From positions 1 through 64,000 of the forward strand of contig JAIRUP010000012.1 of the NCBI GenBank assembly GCA_031254335.1: a stretch of 64,000 nucleotides of DNA. The letters run 5' to 3'. The translations under genes were made by a program, and so were the position numbers. The notes under the pieces were generated by a model. The model was not told the DNA's origin and made no database searches. It worked only from the letters and a program-made list of their open reading frames with translations. The DNA comes from Rickettsiales bacterium. GTDB taxonomy: Bacteria > Pseudomonadota > Alphaproteobacteria > Rs-D84. Positions 32,882 through 43,068 of the stretch are shown in pieces. Position 1 is the stretch's first letter; each line of letters opens with the position of its first letter.

Positions 32882-32885
<4 letters not shown>
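31896..32885 (+). CDS. queA: tRNA ribosyltransferase-isomerase QueA
   Basis: QueA moves the ribosyl part of S-adenosylmethionine onto preQ1 in tRNA to form epoxyqueuosine. The 329-residue protein starts at ATG 31896, overlapping the era stop. It has FDFDLPPELIASRP at the N-terminus, the AAPTAGLHFT motif and HVGAGTFLPV, all typical. tgt, which inserts preQ1, lies two genes downstream, so the operon covers two queuosine steps. Confidence 0.95.
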
Positions 32886-35268
<2,383 letters not shown>

Positions 35269-35295
35269 CATTCCATTAACCAAAAGGGGGTCCGC

Positions 35296-36222
35296 ATGGC
35301 CAAACAGAAGGAACAAATCGAAGTAATCGACCGCGGCGGCGCAAAAACCGTCGAAAAGAAACGCTCGTTCGTGGTGAAGGTCAGGATAGCATACGCGGTA
35401 TTCGCGGTCGTATGGATTGCGCTTTTCGCGGCGGCCCCGCTGATTGTGAAGGCGAAATATTCGGAACCGATTAAAAAATCCATCGTCGTTGGAATGTTCT
35501 TCGATATGCAAAGGCAAATCAGCAAGCAGTATGAAGCCATGCTTGCCATGATAAAAAAGAATGTGAATTTGGAAAAGCCCATAAACGCGGCGATTGAAAA
35601 GATGAAGGTCGCCGACAAGGGCGTCGCTTCCGTCCAAAATACGACGGCCAAGGCGACGACGGCGACAAATAAGCTGAGCGGCGCGGCGGCGAAACTGGGC
35701 GTCAAGGCTCCGGCTGTCAATACGGTGCAGAACGCCGTGGCGAAAGTGGACGATACCGCGTCCGCCGTCAATGCCCAGCTGGACAAGGTGAAAGCCGAGC
35801 TGAACAAGACGGCCCAAGCCGAAGTCGACAAGATGATTGACGAGGAAATTCGGAAAGTCGCCAACAAGGGCCTTGGCGGGCTTGGCGATACGCTTCTGAC
35901 GAATTACGGAATCAAGCATGTTTATCCCTGGAAGCCGAGCAGCTGGCCGGTCGCGGCGAAAATCTATGCCGACTTGATGAAGTCGAGCAGCGGCACGGTG
36001 AATACCATAATGGCGACGGTCAACAGCTATTTCGGTTATGTCGCTTGGGGCTTGGTTGTTATATTCTGGCTGATTGGTTTGCTGGGCCTTATATTCATCA
36101 ATGGCAAGGTGGGCGCAATCACCAAGGGCTTTTTGGTCTGTCCGCGCTGCGGCCACGCCTATGCCGACAAGCGCACGGCGATGGGCATCCTGAAACTCTT
36201 CAAGCCGTGGAAATGGATTTAA
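35296..36222 (+). CDS. membrane protein with coiled-coil domain and zinc-ribbon end
   Basis: The 308-residue protein has two membrane helices, at about 32-50 and 248-272. Between them is an Ala/Lys/Val-rich region predicted to be helical and perhaps coiled coil, probably in the periplasm. The cytoplasmic tail has CPRCGHAYADKRT, half of a zinc ribbon. GGGGG lies upstream of the ATG. It follows tgt by 27 bp and may be co-transcribed. I recognise no family. Confidence 0.65.
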   Translation: MAKQKEQIEVIDRGGAKTVEKKRSFVVKVRIAYAVFAVVWIALFAAAPLIVKAKYSEPIKKSIVVGMFFDMQRQISKQYEAMLAMIKKNVNLEKPINAAIEKMKVADKGVASVQNTTAKATTATNKLSGAAAKLGVKAPAVNTVQNAVAKVDDTASAVNAQLDKVKAELNKTAQAEVDKMIDEEIRKVANKGLGGLGDTLLTNYGIKHVYPWKPSSWPVAAKIYADLMKSSSGTVNTIMATVNSYFGYVAWGLVVIFWLIGLLGLIFINGKVGAITKGFLVCPRCGHAYADKRTAMGILKLFKPWKWI

Positions 36223-36232
36223 TATAATCCCC

Positions 36233-36303
36233 TGTCATGGTCGGGCTATGACCCGACCATCCAGGTAATAAGAAAGTCGCCGCTTCGCGGCGACTTGTTT
36301 TTT
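36233..36303 (+). terminator. R1 repeat that forms a Rho-independent terminator
   Basis: R1 starts at 36233. Its second hairpin, AAGTCGCCGC (36274-36283) with GCGGCGACTT (36287-36296), is a 10-bp stem followed by G and six T. It therefore works as a terminator for the upstream gene. Other R1 copies have the hairpin but not the T run. Confidence 0.75.
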
Positions 36304-36304
36304 C

Positions 36305-36332
36305 TTGCATTTCCCAAAAACATCCTTATAAT
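36305..36332 (+). promoter_or_regulatory. promoter of rpsF-rpsR
   Basis: TTGCAT (36305-36310) and TATAAT (36327-36332) are 16 bp apart. A leader of about 50 nt follows before rpsF, with AAAGGAG near its end; rpsF leaders are often targets of S6:S18 autoregulation, which I cannot confirm here. Confidence 0.7.
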
Positions 36333-36389
36333 GTGCCTATTCCTGCTGGCGGGTAGTCCGTCGGCTGTTAAACCCAAAGGAGCTGCCAT

Positions 36390-36725
36390 ATGGCATTCTA
36401 TGAAAGCGTCATCGTTTTCAGGCAAGACCTGACCGACGCGCAAGTCCGCGAAAAAGCGGATAAATTCGCGAACATAATCAAAGAGCTTGGCGGAAAAATC
36501 ACGCTCACGGAATTCTGGGGGCTTCGCACCCTGGCTTATGTCATTCGCAAGAATAAAAAAGCCCATTTCGTTCTGTTCGGCACATCGATGCCGGGCGAGA
36601 ATTTGGCCGAGCTGGAACGCCGCATGAGGATAGACGAGGATGTCATTCGCTTCCTTAATGTCCGCGTGGACGAGGCTCCGAAGGGCCCGACAATAATGAT
36701 GAAAAGCACGGAAGAGGTGGAATAA
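36390..36725 (+). CDS. rpsF: ribosomal protein bS6
   Basis: The 111-residue protein begins [15 protein letters not shown] and has the bS6 core [20 protein letters not shown] with the acidic C-terminal tail. AAAGGAG precedes the start. Its stop overlaps the rpsR start by one base. Confidence 0.93.
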   Translation: MAFYESVIVFRQDLTDAQVREKADKFANIIKELGGKITLTEFWGLRTLAYVIRKNKKAHFVLFGTSMPGENLAELERRMRIDEDVIRFLNVRVDEAPKGPTIMMKSTEEVE

Positions 36726-36952
36726 TGGCAGTCCGCACAGCAGTATATCGCAAAAAATCGAACCCGCTCAAAGGCAAAAAAATCGACTATAAGGACAAGA
36801 ACCTGCTTGAAAGGTATGTGTCCGAGCGCGGCAAAATCGTCCCGTCCCGCATTTCGGGCGTCTCGCAAAAAGACCAGCGCGAGCTGGCCCGCGCCATCAA
36901 GCGCGCGCGCCACTTGGGCCTGATTCCGTTCGTCCGCAACAACATAGGTTAA
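36725..36952 (+). CDS. rpsR: ribosomal protein bS18
   Basis: The 75-residue basic protein has the bS18 core [21 protein letters not shown] and ends with [17 protein letters not shown]. bS6 and bS18 bind the small-subunit platform together, which fits their coupling. Confidence 0.93.
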   Translation: MAVRTAVYRKKSNPLKGKKIDYKDKNLLERYVSERGKIVPSRISGVSQKDQRELARAIKRARHLGLIPFVRNNIG

Positions 36953-36956
36953 TCAA

Positions 36957-37071
36957 GATGAACACGAGCGTATAAGCAGACAAAAATTTTCGTTGTTAGA
37001 AAATTTTTGATTTGCGCGTCGCAAGGGTCCATGGGAAGGCAAAAAGAAACATTTAACAAAGGTAAGAGGAC
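36957..37071 (+). repeat. leader element R5, copy A, before rplI
   Basis: The 115-bp stretch between rpsR and rplI contains GATGAACACGAGCGTATAAG, a perfect 11-bp hairpin (36981-36991 with 36999-37009, CAAAAATTTTC and its complement, 7-nt loop), GCGCGTCGCAAGG and TGGGAAGGC. It ends in AAGGTAAGAGGAC directly before the ATG. A closely matching copy is at 60321-60436 and a partial one at 27303-27345. It opens with a tiny reading frame, Met-Asn-Thr-Ser-Val-stop. Confidence 0.8.
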
Positions 37072-37659
37072 ATGAAAGTTATCTTGAACGAAAAAATCCT
37101 GAAACTTGGCGTAATCGGCGACATCGTCGAAGTCGCTTCGGGTTTCGCCCGCAACTATCTGCTGCCCAAGGGCAAGGCCATGCGTTTCTCGAAGGCGAAC
37201 GCCGTCGAATTCGAGGGCAGGCGCAAGGAGTTGGAGGCGCGCTTCGCGGACCTTAAAGTCCAGGCCGAGAAAGATTCCAAGAAAGTCGCCGCCGCGAAAA
37301 TCAAAATGGTCCGCCAGGCGGGCGACACCGGCCGCCTTTACGGCTCGGTTTCAAGCCGCGATGTCGCGCGCGCGCTGAGCGAAGCCGCCGGCGTCGAGGT
37401 GGAATCGAACCAGGTCATGCTTGGCAATCCGATAAAGGAAATCGGCTCGTTCGATGTCCGGGTCCAGCTTCACGCGGATGTTATCGTGCCGGTCAAAGTC
37501 TATGTCGCCCAGACCGATGAAGAAATCAAGGCCCTTATCGAAGGCAAGTCCATCGCCAAGGAAGAGCCGAAGGCCGAGCCGGCCCCGGAACCAAAAGCCG
37601 AGGAGCCTGCGCCGGAAAAACCCAAGCGCGCTTCCAAAAAGAAAGCCGTGGAAGAATAA
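37072..37659 (+). CDS. rplI: ribosomal protein bL9 with long C-terminal tail
   Basis: The 195-residue protein begins MKVILNEKILKLGVIGDIVEV and has the bL9 signature GFARNYLLPKGKA. After the normal C-terminal domain it adds a tail of about 40 residues rich in Glu, Pro, Ala and Lys. It follows rpsF-rpsR as in many bacteria, but the R5 leader element lies between. Confidence 0.93.
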   Translation: MKVILNEKILKLGVIGDIVEVASGFARNYLLPKGKAMRFSKANAVEFEGRRKELEARFADLKVQAEKDSKKVAAAKIKMVRQAGDTGRLYGSVSSRDVARALSEAAGVEVESNQVMLGNPIKEIGSFDVRVQLHADVIVPVKVYVAQTDEEIKALIEGKSIAKEEPKAEPAPEPKAEEPAPEKPKRASKKKAVEE

Positions 37660-37663
37660 AATA

Positions 37664-37688
37664 AAGCCCCGCCTGTCGGGGCTTTTTT
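37664..37688 (+). terminator. Rho-independent terminator after rplI
   Basis: AAGCCCCG (37664-37671) and CGGGGCTT (37677-37684) pair across a 5-nt loop, followed by a T run to 37688. Confidence 0.9.
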
Positions 37689-37702
37689 CTTGGCCCGGAC
37701 GG

Positions 37703-37731
37703 TTGATTTTCCGTTTTCCCTGTTATATAAT
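37703..37731 (+). promoter_or_regulatory. promoter of the D,D-carboxypeptidase operon
   Basis: TTGATT (37703-37708) and TATAAT (37726-37731) are 17 bp apart. The short leader contains CGCCTT and AAGGCG, which can pair. Confidence 0.7.
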
Positions 37732-37758
37732 CGCCTTGAACTTATAAAGGCGTATGAA

Positions 37759-38943
37759 ATGAAGAAAATAATATTTTTAATTGCGCTTGCGCTTTGCCTG
37801 CCGGCATTCGCGCGCGCGGCGGATTTTTCGACCAACGCGAAGTCCGCGTTCCTGATGGACTTCGAATCCGGCGGCGCAATCGTGGAAAAAGACGCCGATG
37901 TCCTTATGCCGCCGTCGTCCATGATAAAGCTGATGACCATCGCGCTCGCGTTCGACGCCCTTCAAGACGGCCGCCTGAAAATGGACGACAAGATTGCGGT
38001 TTCCGACAATTCCGATTATCGCAATCCGGTTTGGAACACCGCTTCCAAAATCTGCCTGTCCAAGGGCCAGGAGATTTCCGTTCGCGACGCTTTGCTGGGC
38101 CTTGTCGTGATGTCCGGCGGCGACGCGGGCGTGGCGATGGCCGAGCGGCTTGCCGGGTCTGAGGCGGACTTTACGACCATGATGCTGAAAAAGGCGCGCG
38201 TCCTTGGCATGGAAAAATCCAGCTTTGGAAATGCCACCGGCCTGCCCGCGCCGGACAATCTTATGACATCGCGCGAGCTGGGAATCCTTGGAGCGTATAT
38301 TGTCGAAGCCTATCCCGAATTCTATCCGATGTTTAGCGCGCGCCAATTCGAGTTCGCGGGATACGAATCCGGCTGGTGCCAGCAGTGGGGAAGCCTGCAC
38401 AGCATAAGCTATAACAAATTGCTGTTCATAATGCCCGGCGCGGACGGCCTGAAAACCGGCCATACGGCCGACGGCGGATACGGCATGGTGGCGTCCGCAA
38501 AAAGGGGCAACCGCCGTTTGGTCGGCGTTATTAACGGCCTTCGCGCCAAGGACCACAACGCTTTGGCGGGCGAAATGAAGCGCATGCTGGAATACGGATT
38601 CGCGAACACGACCACGCGGACATTCTTCAAGGCCGGCGACACCGTCGCCAAAATCCCGGTCTGGTATGGCCGGCAGGAACAGGTGGAGGCTGTCGCGGCG
38701 AAAAATGTGGCGATTACTCTGCGGAACGGCCAGGGCATTTCCGGCGTGAGAATCCTTGCAAGATACAGCGACCCTGTTTCCGCGCCGGTTCGCGCGGGGG
38801 ATAGAATCGGCGACATAGTTGTCGAGAACGACGGGCGGATTGTGGCGACCGTGCCGATGGTCGCGAAATCCAATGTGAACAAGACAAGATACCTTGGGCG
38901 TATTTTCAAGAATATCGGAATCATATTCGGCGGAAAGAAATAG
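37759..38943 (+). CDS. D-alanyl-D-alanine carboxypeptidase family protein (SXN motif altered)
   Basis: The 394-residue protein (ATG 37759) has a signal peptide to about residue 20 and the S11-type penicillin-binding domain that trims peptidoglycan stem peptides. SXXK is S54-M-I-K57 and KTG is 232-234. The middle motif, normally S-X-N, is S119-G-G121 followed by Asp, so the conserved Asn is missing. The C-terminal domain and a basic, hydrophobic end fit a DacA-like membrane-attached enzyme. holB follows 2 bp later. The altered motif may weaken or change activity. Confidence 0.85.
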   Translation: MKKIIFLIALALCLPAFARAADFSTNAKSAFLMDFESGGAIVEKDADVLMPPSSMIKLMTIALAFDALQDGRLKMDDKIAVSDNSDYRNPVWNTASKICLSKGQEISVRDALLGLVVMSGGDAGVAMAERLAGSEADFTTMMLKKARVLGMEKSSFGNATGLPAPDNLMTSRELGILGAYIVEAYPEFYPMFSARQFEFAGYESGWCQQWGSLHSISYNKLLFIMPGADGLKTGHTADGGYGMVASAKRGNRRLVGVINGLRAKDHNALAGEMKRMLEYGFANTTTRTFFKAGDTVAKIPVWYGRQEQVEAVAAKNVAITLRNGQGISGVRILARYSDPVSAPVRAGDRIGDIVVENDGRIVATVPMVAKSNVNKTRYLGRIFKNIGIIFGGKK

Positions 38944-38945
38944 CG

Positions 38946-39938
38946 ATGGCGAAAAAGAAAGAAGAAAATATTATCGAAACAATCCATCCCATGAGGCGAA
39001 GCGACCTTTTGGGGCAGGCCGCGGCCGAGAAGCTCTTTTTGGACGCCTGGAAAAACCGCGATGCGCGCCCATTGCACCCGGTATGGATTTTGGCGGGGCC
39101 CAAAGGCGTCGGAAAAGCGACGCTGGCGCACCGTATCGCGCGCTTCGTCCTGTCCGGCGGCGCGGGAGCGACCCTTGAAATCCCCGCGCATGAAGCGGCG
39201 TTCCAAAGATACATCGACGGCGGCTATGCGGACCTTGCGATAGTGTCGCTTGAAACCGACCCCGAGGAAAAATCGGAAATCTCAGTCGATTTCGCGCGCC
39301 GCATGACCGAAAGCCTGCGCATGTCAGCGTCGGACGATTCCTGGCGCGTCGTCGTCATAGATTCCATCGACGACATGAACAGGAACGCGGCGAATTCGCT
39401 TCTGAAAATTTTGGAGGAGCCGCCCGCGAAGACTTTGTTTCTAATCGTCGCGCACAGGCTGGCAAGCGTTCTGCCGACAATCAAATCGCGCGCGCAGGTC
39501 GTGAGATGCGGCGTCCTGAATGAATCGGATGTCAGGAAAATATTGATTGAAAGCGCGGGCATGGACGCCGACATGGAAAAATTGGGGCGCGCGGCGGCGG
39601 CAAGCGACGGTTCTGTCGCAAAGGCGTTGTCCGTCCTGGGCGCCGGGGACGATTTCCCGGATATGTTTGCAATCGCGGGCATGGTGTCCGCCCCGGAAAC
39701 AAAGGCGTCGAAACTTGTCGAAATCTCGAAGCAGCTTGCGGCGGGGGAAGAATCGATGAGCATGCTGCTTGATGTCGTTCATTATTTGTCGCGGGCGACG
39801 CCGTCTTTGGCGCGGCTTTATTCGGAAGCGGCGGCGGAATTGGCGTCCGCGGACGCGCTGAATCTGGACCCGGATGCGACGGCGTTCAAAATCATAAGGG
39901 ACATCAGGAAATGCTTGTCGATACCCACTGCCATTTAA
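38946..39938 (+). CDS. holB: DNA polymerase III delta-prime subunit
   Basis: HolB is part of the clamp loader. The 330-residue AAA+ protein has Walker A GPKGVGKAT at 51-59, NAANSLLKILEEPP and a sensor-type LPTIKSRAQVV. The zinc-binding Cys of many clamp-loader subunits are not visible. Its end overlaps tatD by 28 bp, the usual gene pair. Confidence 0.88.
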   Translation: MAKKKEENIIETIHPMRRSDLLGQAAAEKLFLDAWKNRDARPLHPVWILAGPKGVGKATLAHRIARFVLSGGAGATLEIPAHEAAFQRYIDGGYADLAIVSLETDPEEKSEISVDFARRMTESLRMSASDDSWRVVVIDSIDDMNRNAANSLLKILEEPPAKTLFLIVAHRLASVLPTIKSRAQVVRCGVLNESDVRKILIESAGMDADMEKLGRAAAASDGSVAKALSVLGAGDDFPDMFAIAGMVSAPETKASKLVEISKQLAAGEESMSMLLDVVHYLSRATPSLARLYSEAAAELASADALNLDPDATAFKIIRDIRKCLSIPTAI

Positions 39939-40672
39939 GGATGATGGAAGGCGACATCGAAAAAGCGGTCGCCGGGGCGCGCGCCGCGGGCCTCGCTGCA
40001 TTGGTCTATTCCGCGACCGAGCCGGACGATTGGAACGCCGTCATAGCCGCGACGGAGCAATTCGATAATGTATATGGAACTCTTGGAATCCACCCGGAAT
40101 ATGCGGATAAAAAATATGTCATACCGGCGAAAGCCGGTATCTCATCCGCCAAGATTGTCGGCGTCGGCGAAATCGGCCTTGATTACCATTACGAAGGCCA
40201 TGATAAATCCGCGCAGCGCGATTTGTTCGCGGCCCAGCTGGACATGGCGCGCGAAGCCAATCTGCCGGTCGCCGTCCATTCCCGCGACGCGGAAGACGAC
40301 ACTTATGGCATCCTTGAAAAATACGACGGCGCGGGGGTCATGCACTGCTTCACGGGCACGGCCGAATTTGCGAAGAAAATGCTGGACCGCGGATTTTATA
40401 TCTCGGCTTCCGGCATAATAACATTCAAGAACGCGGACGCGCTGCGCGAGACATTCTCTAAAATTCCATTGGATAGAATCGTCGTCGAAACCGACGCGCC
40501 TTTCTGCGCGCCCGTGCCGCACAGGGGGAAAGAGTGCCGCCCGGAGTTTGTCGTTGAAACCGCCCGCGCGCTTGCCGCGCTTCGCGGCCTTGCGTTCGAG
40601 GAAATGGAAAACATCCTGCTCGAAAACACTTATAATTTATATCCGAAGATGCGGGGTGGCCATGCCGCGTGA
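39911..40672 (+). CDS. tatD: TatD-family DNase/hydrolase with in-frame repeat
   Basis: The 253-residue metal-dependent hydrolase has DTHCHL (metal ligands), GIHPEYA, VGVGEIGLDYHYE, LPVAVHSRDA, GVMHCFTGT and VETDAPFCAP, the full TatD set. Between GIHPEYA and VGVGEIG, the frame reads KKYVIPAKAGISSAK, encoded by an R2-like palindrome at 40117-40145. The insertion lies in a loop that varies in the family. smpB begins inside the last 11 bp. Confidence 0.92.
   Translation: MLVDTHCHLRMMEGDIEKAVAGARAAGLAALVYSATEPDDWNAVIAATEQFDNVYGTLGIHPEYADKKYVIPAKAGISSAKIVGVGEIGLDYHYEGHDKSAQRDLFAAQLDMAREANLPVAVHSRDAEDDTYGILEKYDGAGVMHCFTGTAEFAKKMLDRGFYISASGIITFKNADALRETFSKIPLDRIVVETDAPFCAPVPHRGKECRPEFVVETARALAALRGLAFEEMENILLENTYNLYPKMRGGHAA
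40117..40145. repeat. R2-like palindrome inside tatD
   Basis: TGTCATACCGGCGAAAGCCG and GGTATCTCATC form an inverted pair within the reading frame. It encodes the VIPAKAGIS peptide. Confidence 0.8.
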
Positions 40673-41135
40673 AATAATAAAGACCGGTCAGGTCGCCGAA
40701 AACCGCAAGGCCCGGTTCGAGTATTCCATCAACGATACGATTGAAGCCGGAATCTCGCTGACGGGCGCGGAGGTGAAGTCCCTGCGCTATGGCTTGGTGA
40801 ATATTTCGGACGGCTTTGTCCAGAACAAGGGGAATGAGCTGCTCCTTGCGAATGTTGTCATCCAGGCGCTCAAAACCGCGAATAAAATCACGGGTTTTCA
40901 GGAGCGCAGATATAGAAAACTGCTTTTGCACCGCGCGCAAATCAACCGGCTGAAAGGGCAGCTTACGGAAAAGGGCGCGACCATAGTTCCCTTGAAGTTT
41001 TACTTCAATAATGACGGTCGGCTTAAAGTTTTGCTTGGAATCGGATTCGGAAAAACGAAAAGCGACAAGCGCGAAAGCATTAAGAGGCGCGAATGGAACA
41101 AGACCAAGGCGCGCCTAATCAAGCACCGCCGATAG
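40662..41135 (+). CDS. smpB: tmRNA-binding protein SmpB
   Basis: SmpB brings tmRNA to stalled ribosomes. The 157-residue protein (ATG 40662, overlapping tatD) has AENRKARFEYSINDTIEAGI, LTGAEVKSLR and a basic C-terminal tail ending in IKHRR. The tmRNA gene itself is not found nearby. Confidence 0.93.
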   Translation: MPREIIKTGQVAENRKARFEYSINDTIEAGISLTGAEVKSLRYGLVNISDGFVQNKGNELLLANVVIQALKTANKITGFQERRYRKLLLHRAQINRLKGQLTEKGATIVPLKFYFNNDGRLKVLLGIGFGKTKSDKRESIKRREWNKTKARLIKHRR

Positions 41136-41137
41136 TT

Positions 41138-41947
41138 TTATTTCTTTTTTCTGAAACTATGCGCGATGGCGGCCGCGCCGACGATGAGCATGAGCGCGCT
41201 TAGCAGCTGGCCCATGGTAAGGCCCCAGGATGTCAGGAACCCGATGTGCGCGTCCGGCTCGCGGAATTGCTCGACGAAAATCCTGAATATTCCATACAGG
41301 GCAAGGAAGCTGCCGCCGATGAATCCCGCGCGCTCGCGGAACCATTTTATGCGATACATTATGAACATTGCCGCGAAAAGGACTATGCCTTCCAGCGCGG
41401 CTTCATACAGCGGGCTGGCGTGGCGCGCGGCGGTCTGTCCCGTGCCGTCGAATATGACGCCTATGCGGCTTTCGGTTATGCGGCCCATGACTTCCATGTT
41501 TATGAAGTTCGCAATGCGGCCCAAAAACAATCCAATCGGAGCGGCGACCGCGGCGATGTCCATAAGTTTCAGAAACGAAACCTTTTTGACTTTCGCGAAA
41601 ATGACGGCGGCGGCGATGACGCCGAGAAGCCCGCCGTGGAAGCTCATCCCGCCGTGCCACAGCGCGAATATTTCCAAGGGATGCGACAGAAAATAAACGG
41701 GATTATAGAACAATATATAGCCCAATCGCCCGCCGACGATTACGCTGACGATTCCATAGGCCATTATGTCGTCCCAGAATTTCTTCTTGTCTTTGACGCC
41801 GCCAAGGGCTTTGTATTTCTCGGCCAGCTGGCGCATAAGCCAGAATCCGAATATGAACGATATTATGTATGCAAGGGCATACCATCTGATGTCCAGCCCG
41901 AACAGGCTGAACGACACGGGCGAAATCGGGTCTATGTGTATTGCCAT
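41138..41947 (-). CDS. lgt: prolipoprotein diacylglyceryl transferase
   Basis: Lgt adds diacylglycerol to the lipobox Cys of lipoproteins in the inner membrane. The 269-residue protein has about seven membrane helices, HGGMSFHGGLLG and the signature GRIANFINMEVMGR with the essential Arg. AAGGGAAA precedes the start. It is convergent with smpB and divergent from the Bax-inhibitor gene. Confidence 0.93.
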   Translation of the reverse strand: MAIHIDPISPVSFSLFGLDIRWYALAYIISFIFGFWLMRQLAEKYKALGGVKDKKKFWDDIMAYGIVSVIVGGRLGYILFYNPVYFLSHPLEIFALWHGGMSFHGGLLGVIAAAVIFAKVKKVSFLKLMDIAAVAAPIGLFLGRIANFINMEVMGRITESRIGVIFDGTGQTAARHASPLYEAALEGIVLFAAMFIMYRIKWFRERAGFIGGSFLALYGIFRIFVEQFREPDAHIGFLTSWGLTMGQLLSALMLIVGAAAIAHSFRKKK

Positions 41948-42014
41948 TTTATTTCCCTTGATTATTACGCTGAATTATATAAAAATAATCACGGAATAAT
42001 CAAAGGAAAAAATC

Positions 42015-42740
42015 ATGGCCGCAAAAACAGGCAAAACGAATAAAACCGACATATCTTCATACTTCAAGAAAGTCTTCCTGACCATGGCCGCCGCCGTCGG
42101 CACGACGGCCCTTACGGTCTGGCTGTCGCTTACCAGCCTTGCGAATGTGGTCTGGCCCCTGATATTGAACGAAACCGGCACGGGTTTTTCCGCCGCGTAT
42201 TATATATTGGTGTTCGGCGGCCTTGGGCTTATCGTGTATGCCCAGGCGCGGATTTTCAGCCTTTCGCAGATGGCGGCGATTGCGTTCCTTTTCGTGTATT
42301 CGGTCCTTATGGGCATAACCATGATGCCGCTGATTGCCGCCGCGCTAAGCATAGACCCGGCGATGATTCTGCGCGCGTTCCTTTTGTCCGCGCTTATGCT
42401 GGCAAGCATGGCGGCGTTCGGATATAGGACGGAAAAGGACCTTTCGTTCCTTCGAGTGTTCTTGCTGGCCGGAATGATTGGTTTGATACTGGTCGGGGTT
42501 TCCAGCATATTCGTCCCGTTCGGAAGCGGCTTTGCGATGGCGGTGAGCGCGATTGGCGTTTTGGTTTTCGCGCTGTTCACGGCTTACGACATGCAGTCGC
42601 TTAAAAGGATTTTCGGCGCGGCGGGCTTATCGCCGGACGATGCGGACAAGTTCGTCGTGATGGGCGCAATCCACATGTATATCAGCTTTGTGGCTATGTT
42701 CCAGTATCTGCTTAGCCTGATGTCGCTTTCACGCAATTAA
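42015..42740 (+). CDS. Bax inhibitor-1 family (YbhL/YccA-like) membrane protein
   Basis: The 241-residue protein has seven predicted membrane helices. Its family marks are GYRTEKDLS in the middle, FALFTAYDMQSLK near the end, and the C-terminal HMYISFVAMFQYLLSL. Bacterial members are proposed calcium-leak channels or FtsH-linked quality-control proteins. AAAGGAAAA precedes the ATG. A ferredoxin gene follows 11 bp later. Confidence 0.9.
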   Translation: MAAKTGKTNKTDISSYFKKVFLTMAAAVGTTALTVWLSLTSLANVVWPLILNETGTGFSAAYYILVFGGLGLIVYAQARIFSLSQMAAIAFLFVYSVLMGITMMPLIAAALSIDPAMILRAFLLSALMLASMAAFGYRTEKDLSFLRVFLLAGMIGLILVGVSSIFVPFGSGFAMAVSAIGVLVFALFTAYDMQSLKRIFGAAGLSPDDADKFVVMGAIHMYISFVAMFQYLLSLMSLSRN

Positions 42741-42751
42741 AGGAGTTGTAA

Positions 42752-42934
42752 ATGCCATTCGAAATAAACCAGGAAAAATGCCAAAAATGCGGAGCCTGCG
42801 CGGCCGCCTGCCCGGTCGGCGCTATTGAGATGAAAGACGGCAAATTCGTCGTCGACAAGGACAAGTGCATTTCATGCGGAACCTGCGCGGCTTTTTGCCC
42901 GGTTGCCGCCATAGCCCCTGCGGCAAATAAATAA
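42752..42934 (+). CDS. 2[4Fe-4S] ferredoxin
   Basis: The 60-residue protein has two complete cluster motifs CXXCXXCXXXCP, with Cys at 10, 13, 16 and 20 and at 39, 42, 45 and 49. Such clostridial-type ferredoxins carry low-potential electrons, which suggests some anaerobic or oxygen-poor metabolism. GGAG precedes the start. The partner enzyme is not in the window. Confidence 0.92.
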   Translation: MPFEINQEKCQKCGACAAACPVGAIEMKDGKFVVDKDKCISCGTCAAFCPVAAIAPAANK

Positions 42935-42936
42935 AA

Positions 42937-43032
42937 ATTCCCCTCCTGCGGAGGGGTGGATGCGAAGCGGACGGGGTGGTCTTTTTTTCGGGGCCCCCAT
43001 AAAACCGCCTGTTGTTGTTTGGTTTTATGGGG
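42937..43032. repeat. R4 repeat followed by a 12-bp hairpin
   Basis: R4 begins AATTCCCCTCCTGCGGAGGG and continues to GGGGTGGTCTTTTTTTCGGG. The next hairpin pairs CCCCATAAAACC (42995-43006) with GGTTTTATGGGG (43021-43032) across a 14-nt loop. It may stop transcription after the ferredoxin gene or act in the leader of the MFS gene. Confidence 0.7.
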
Positions 43033-43068
43033 AAACTGTGATAAGATTCCTATAAAAGGAATTTTATC

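Noticed and set aside
40662-41135. tmRNA gene next to smpB
   Set aside because: No tRNA-Ala-like half or tag-peptide frame was found within a few kb.
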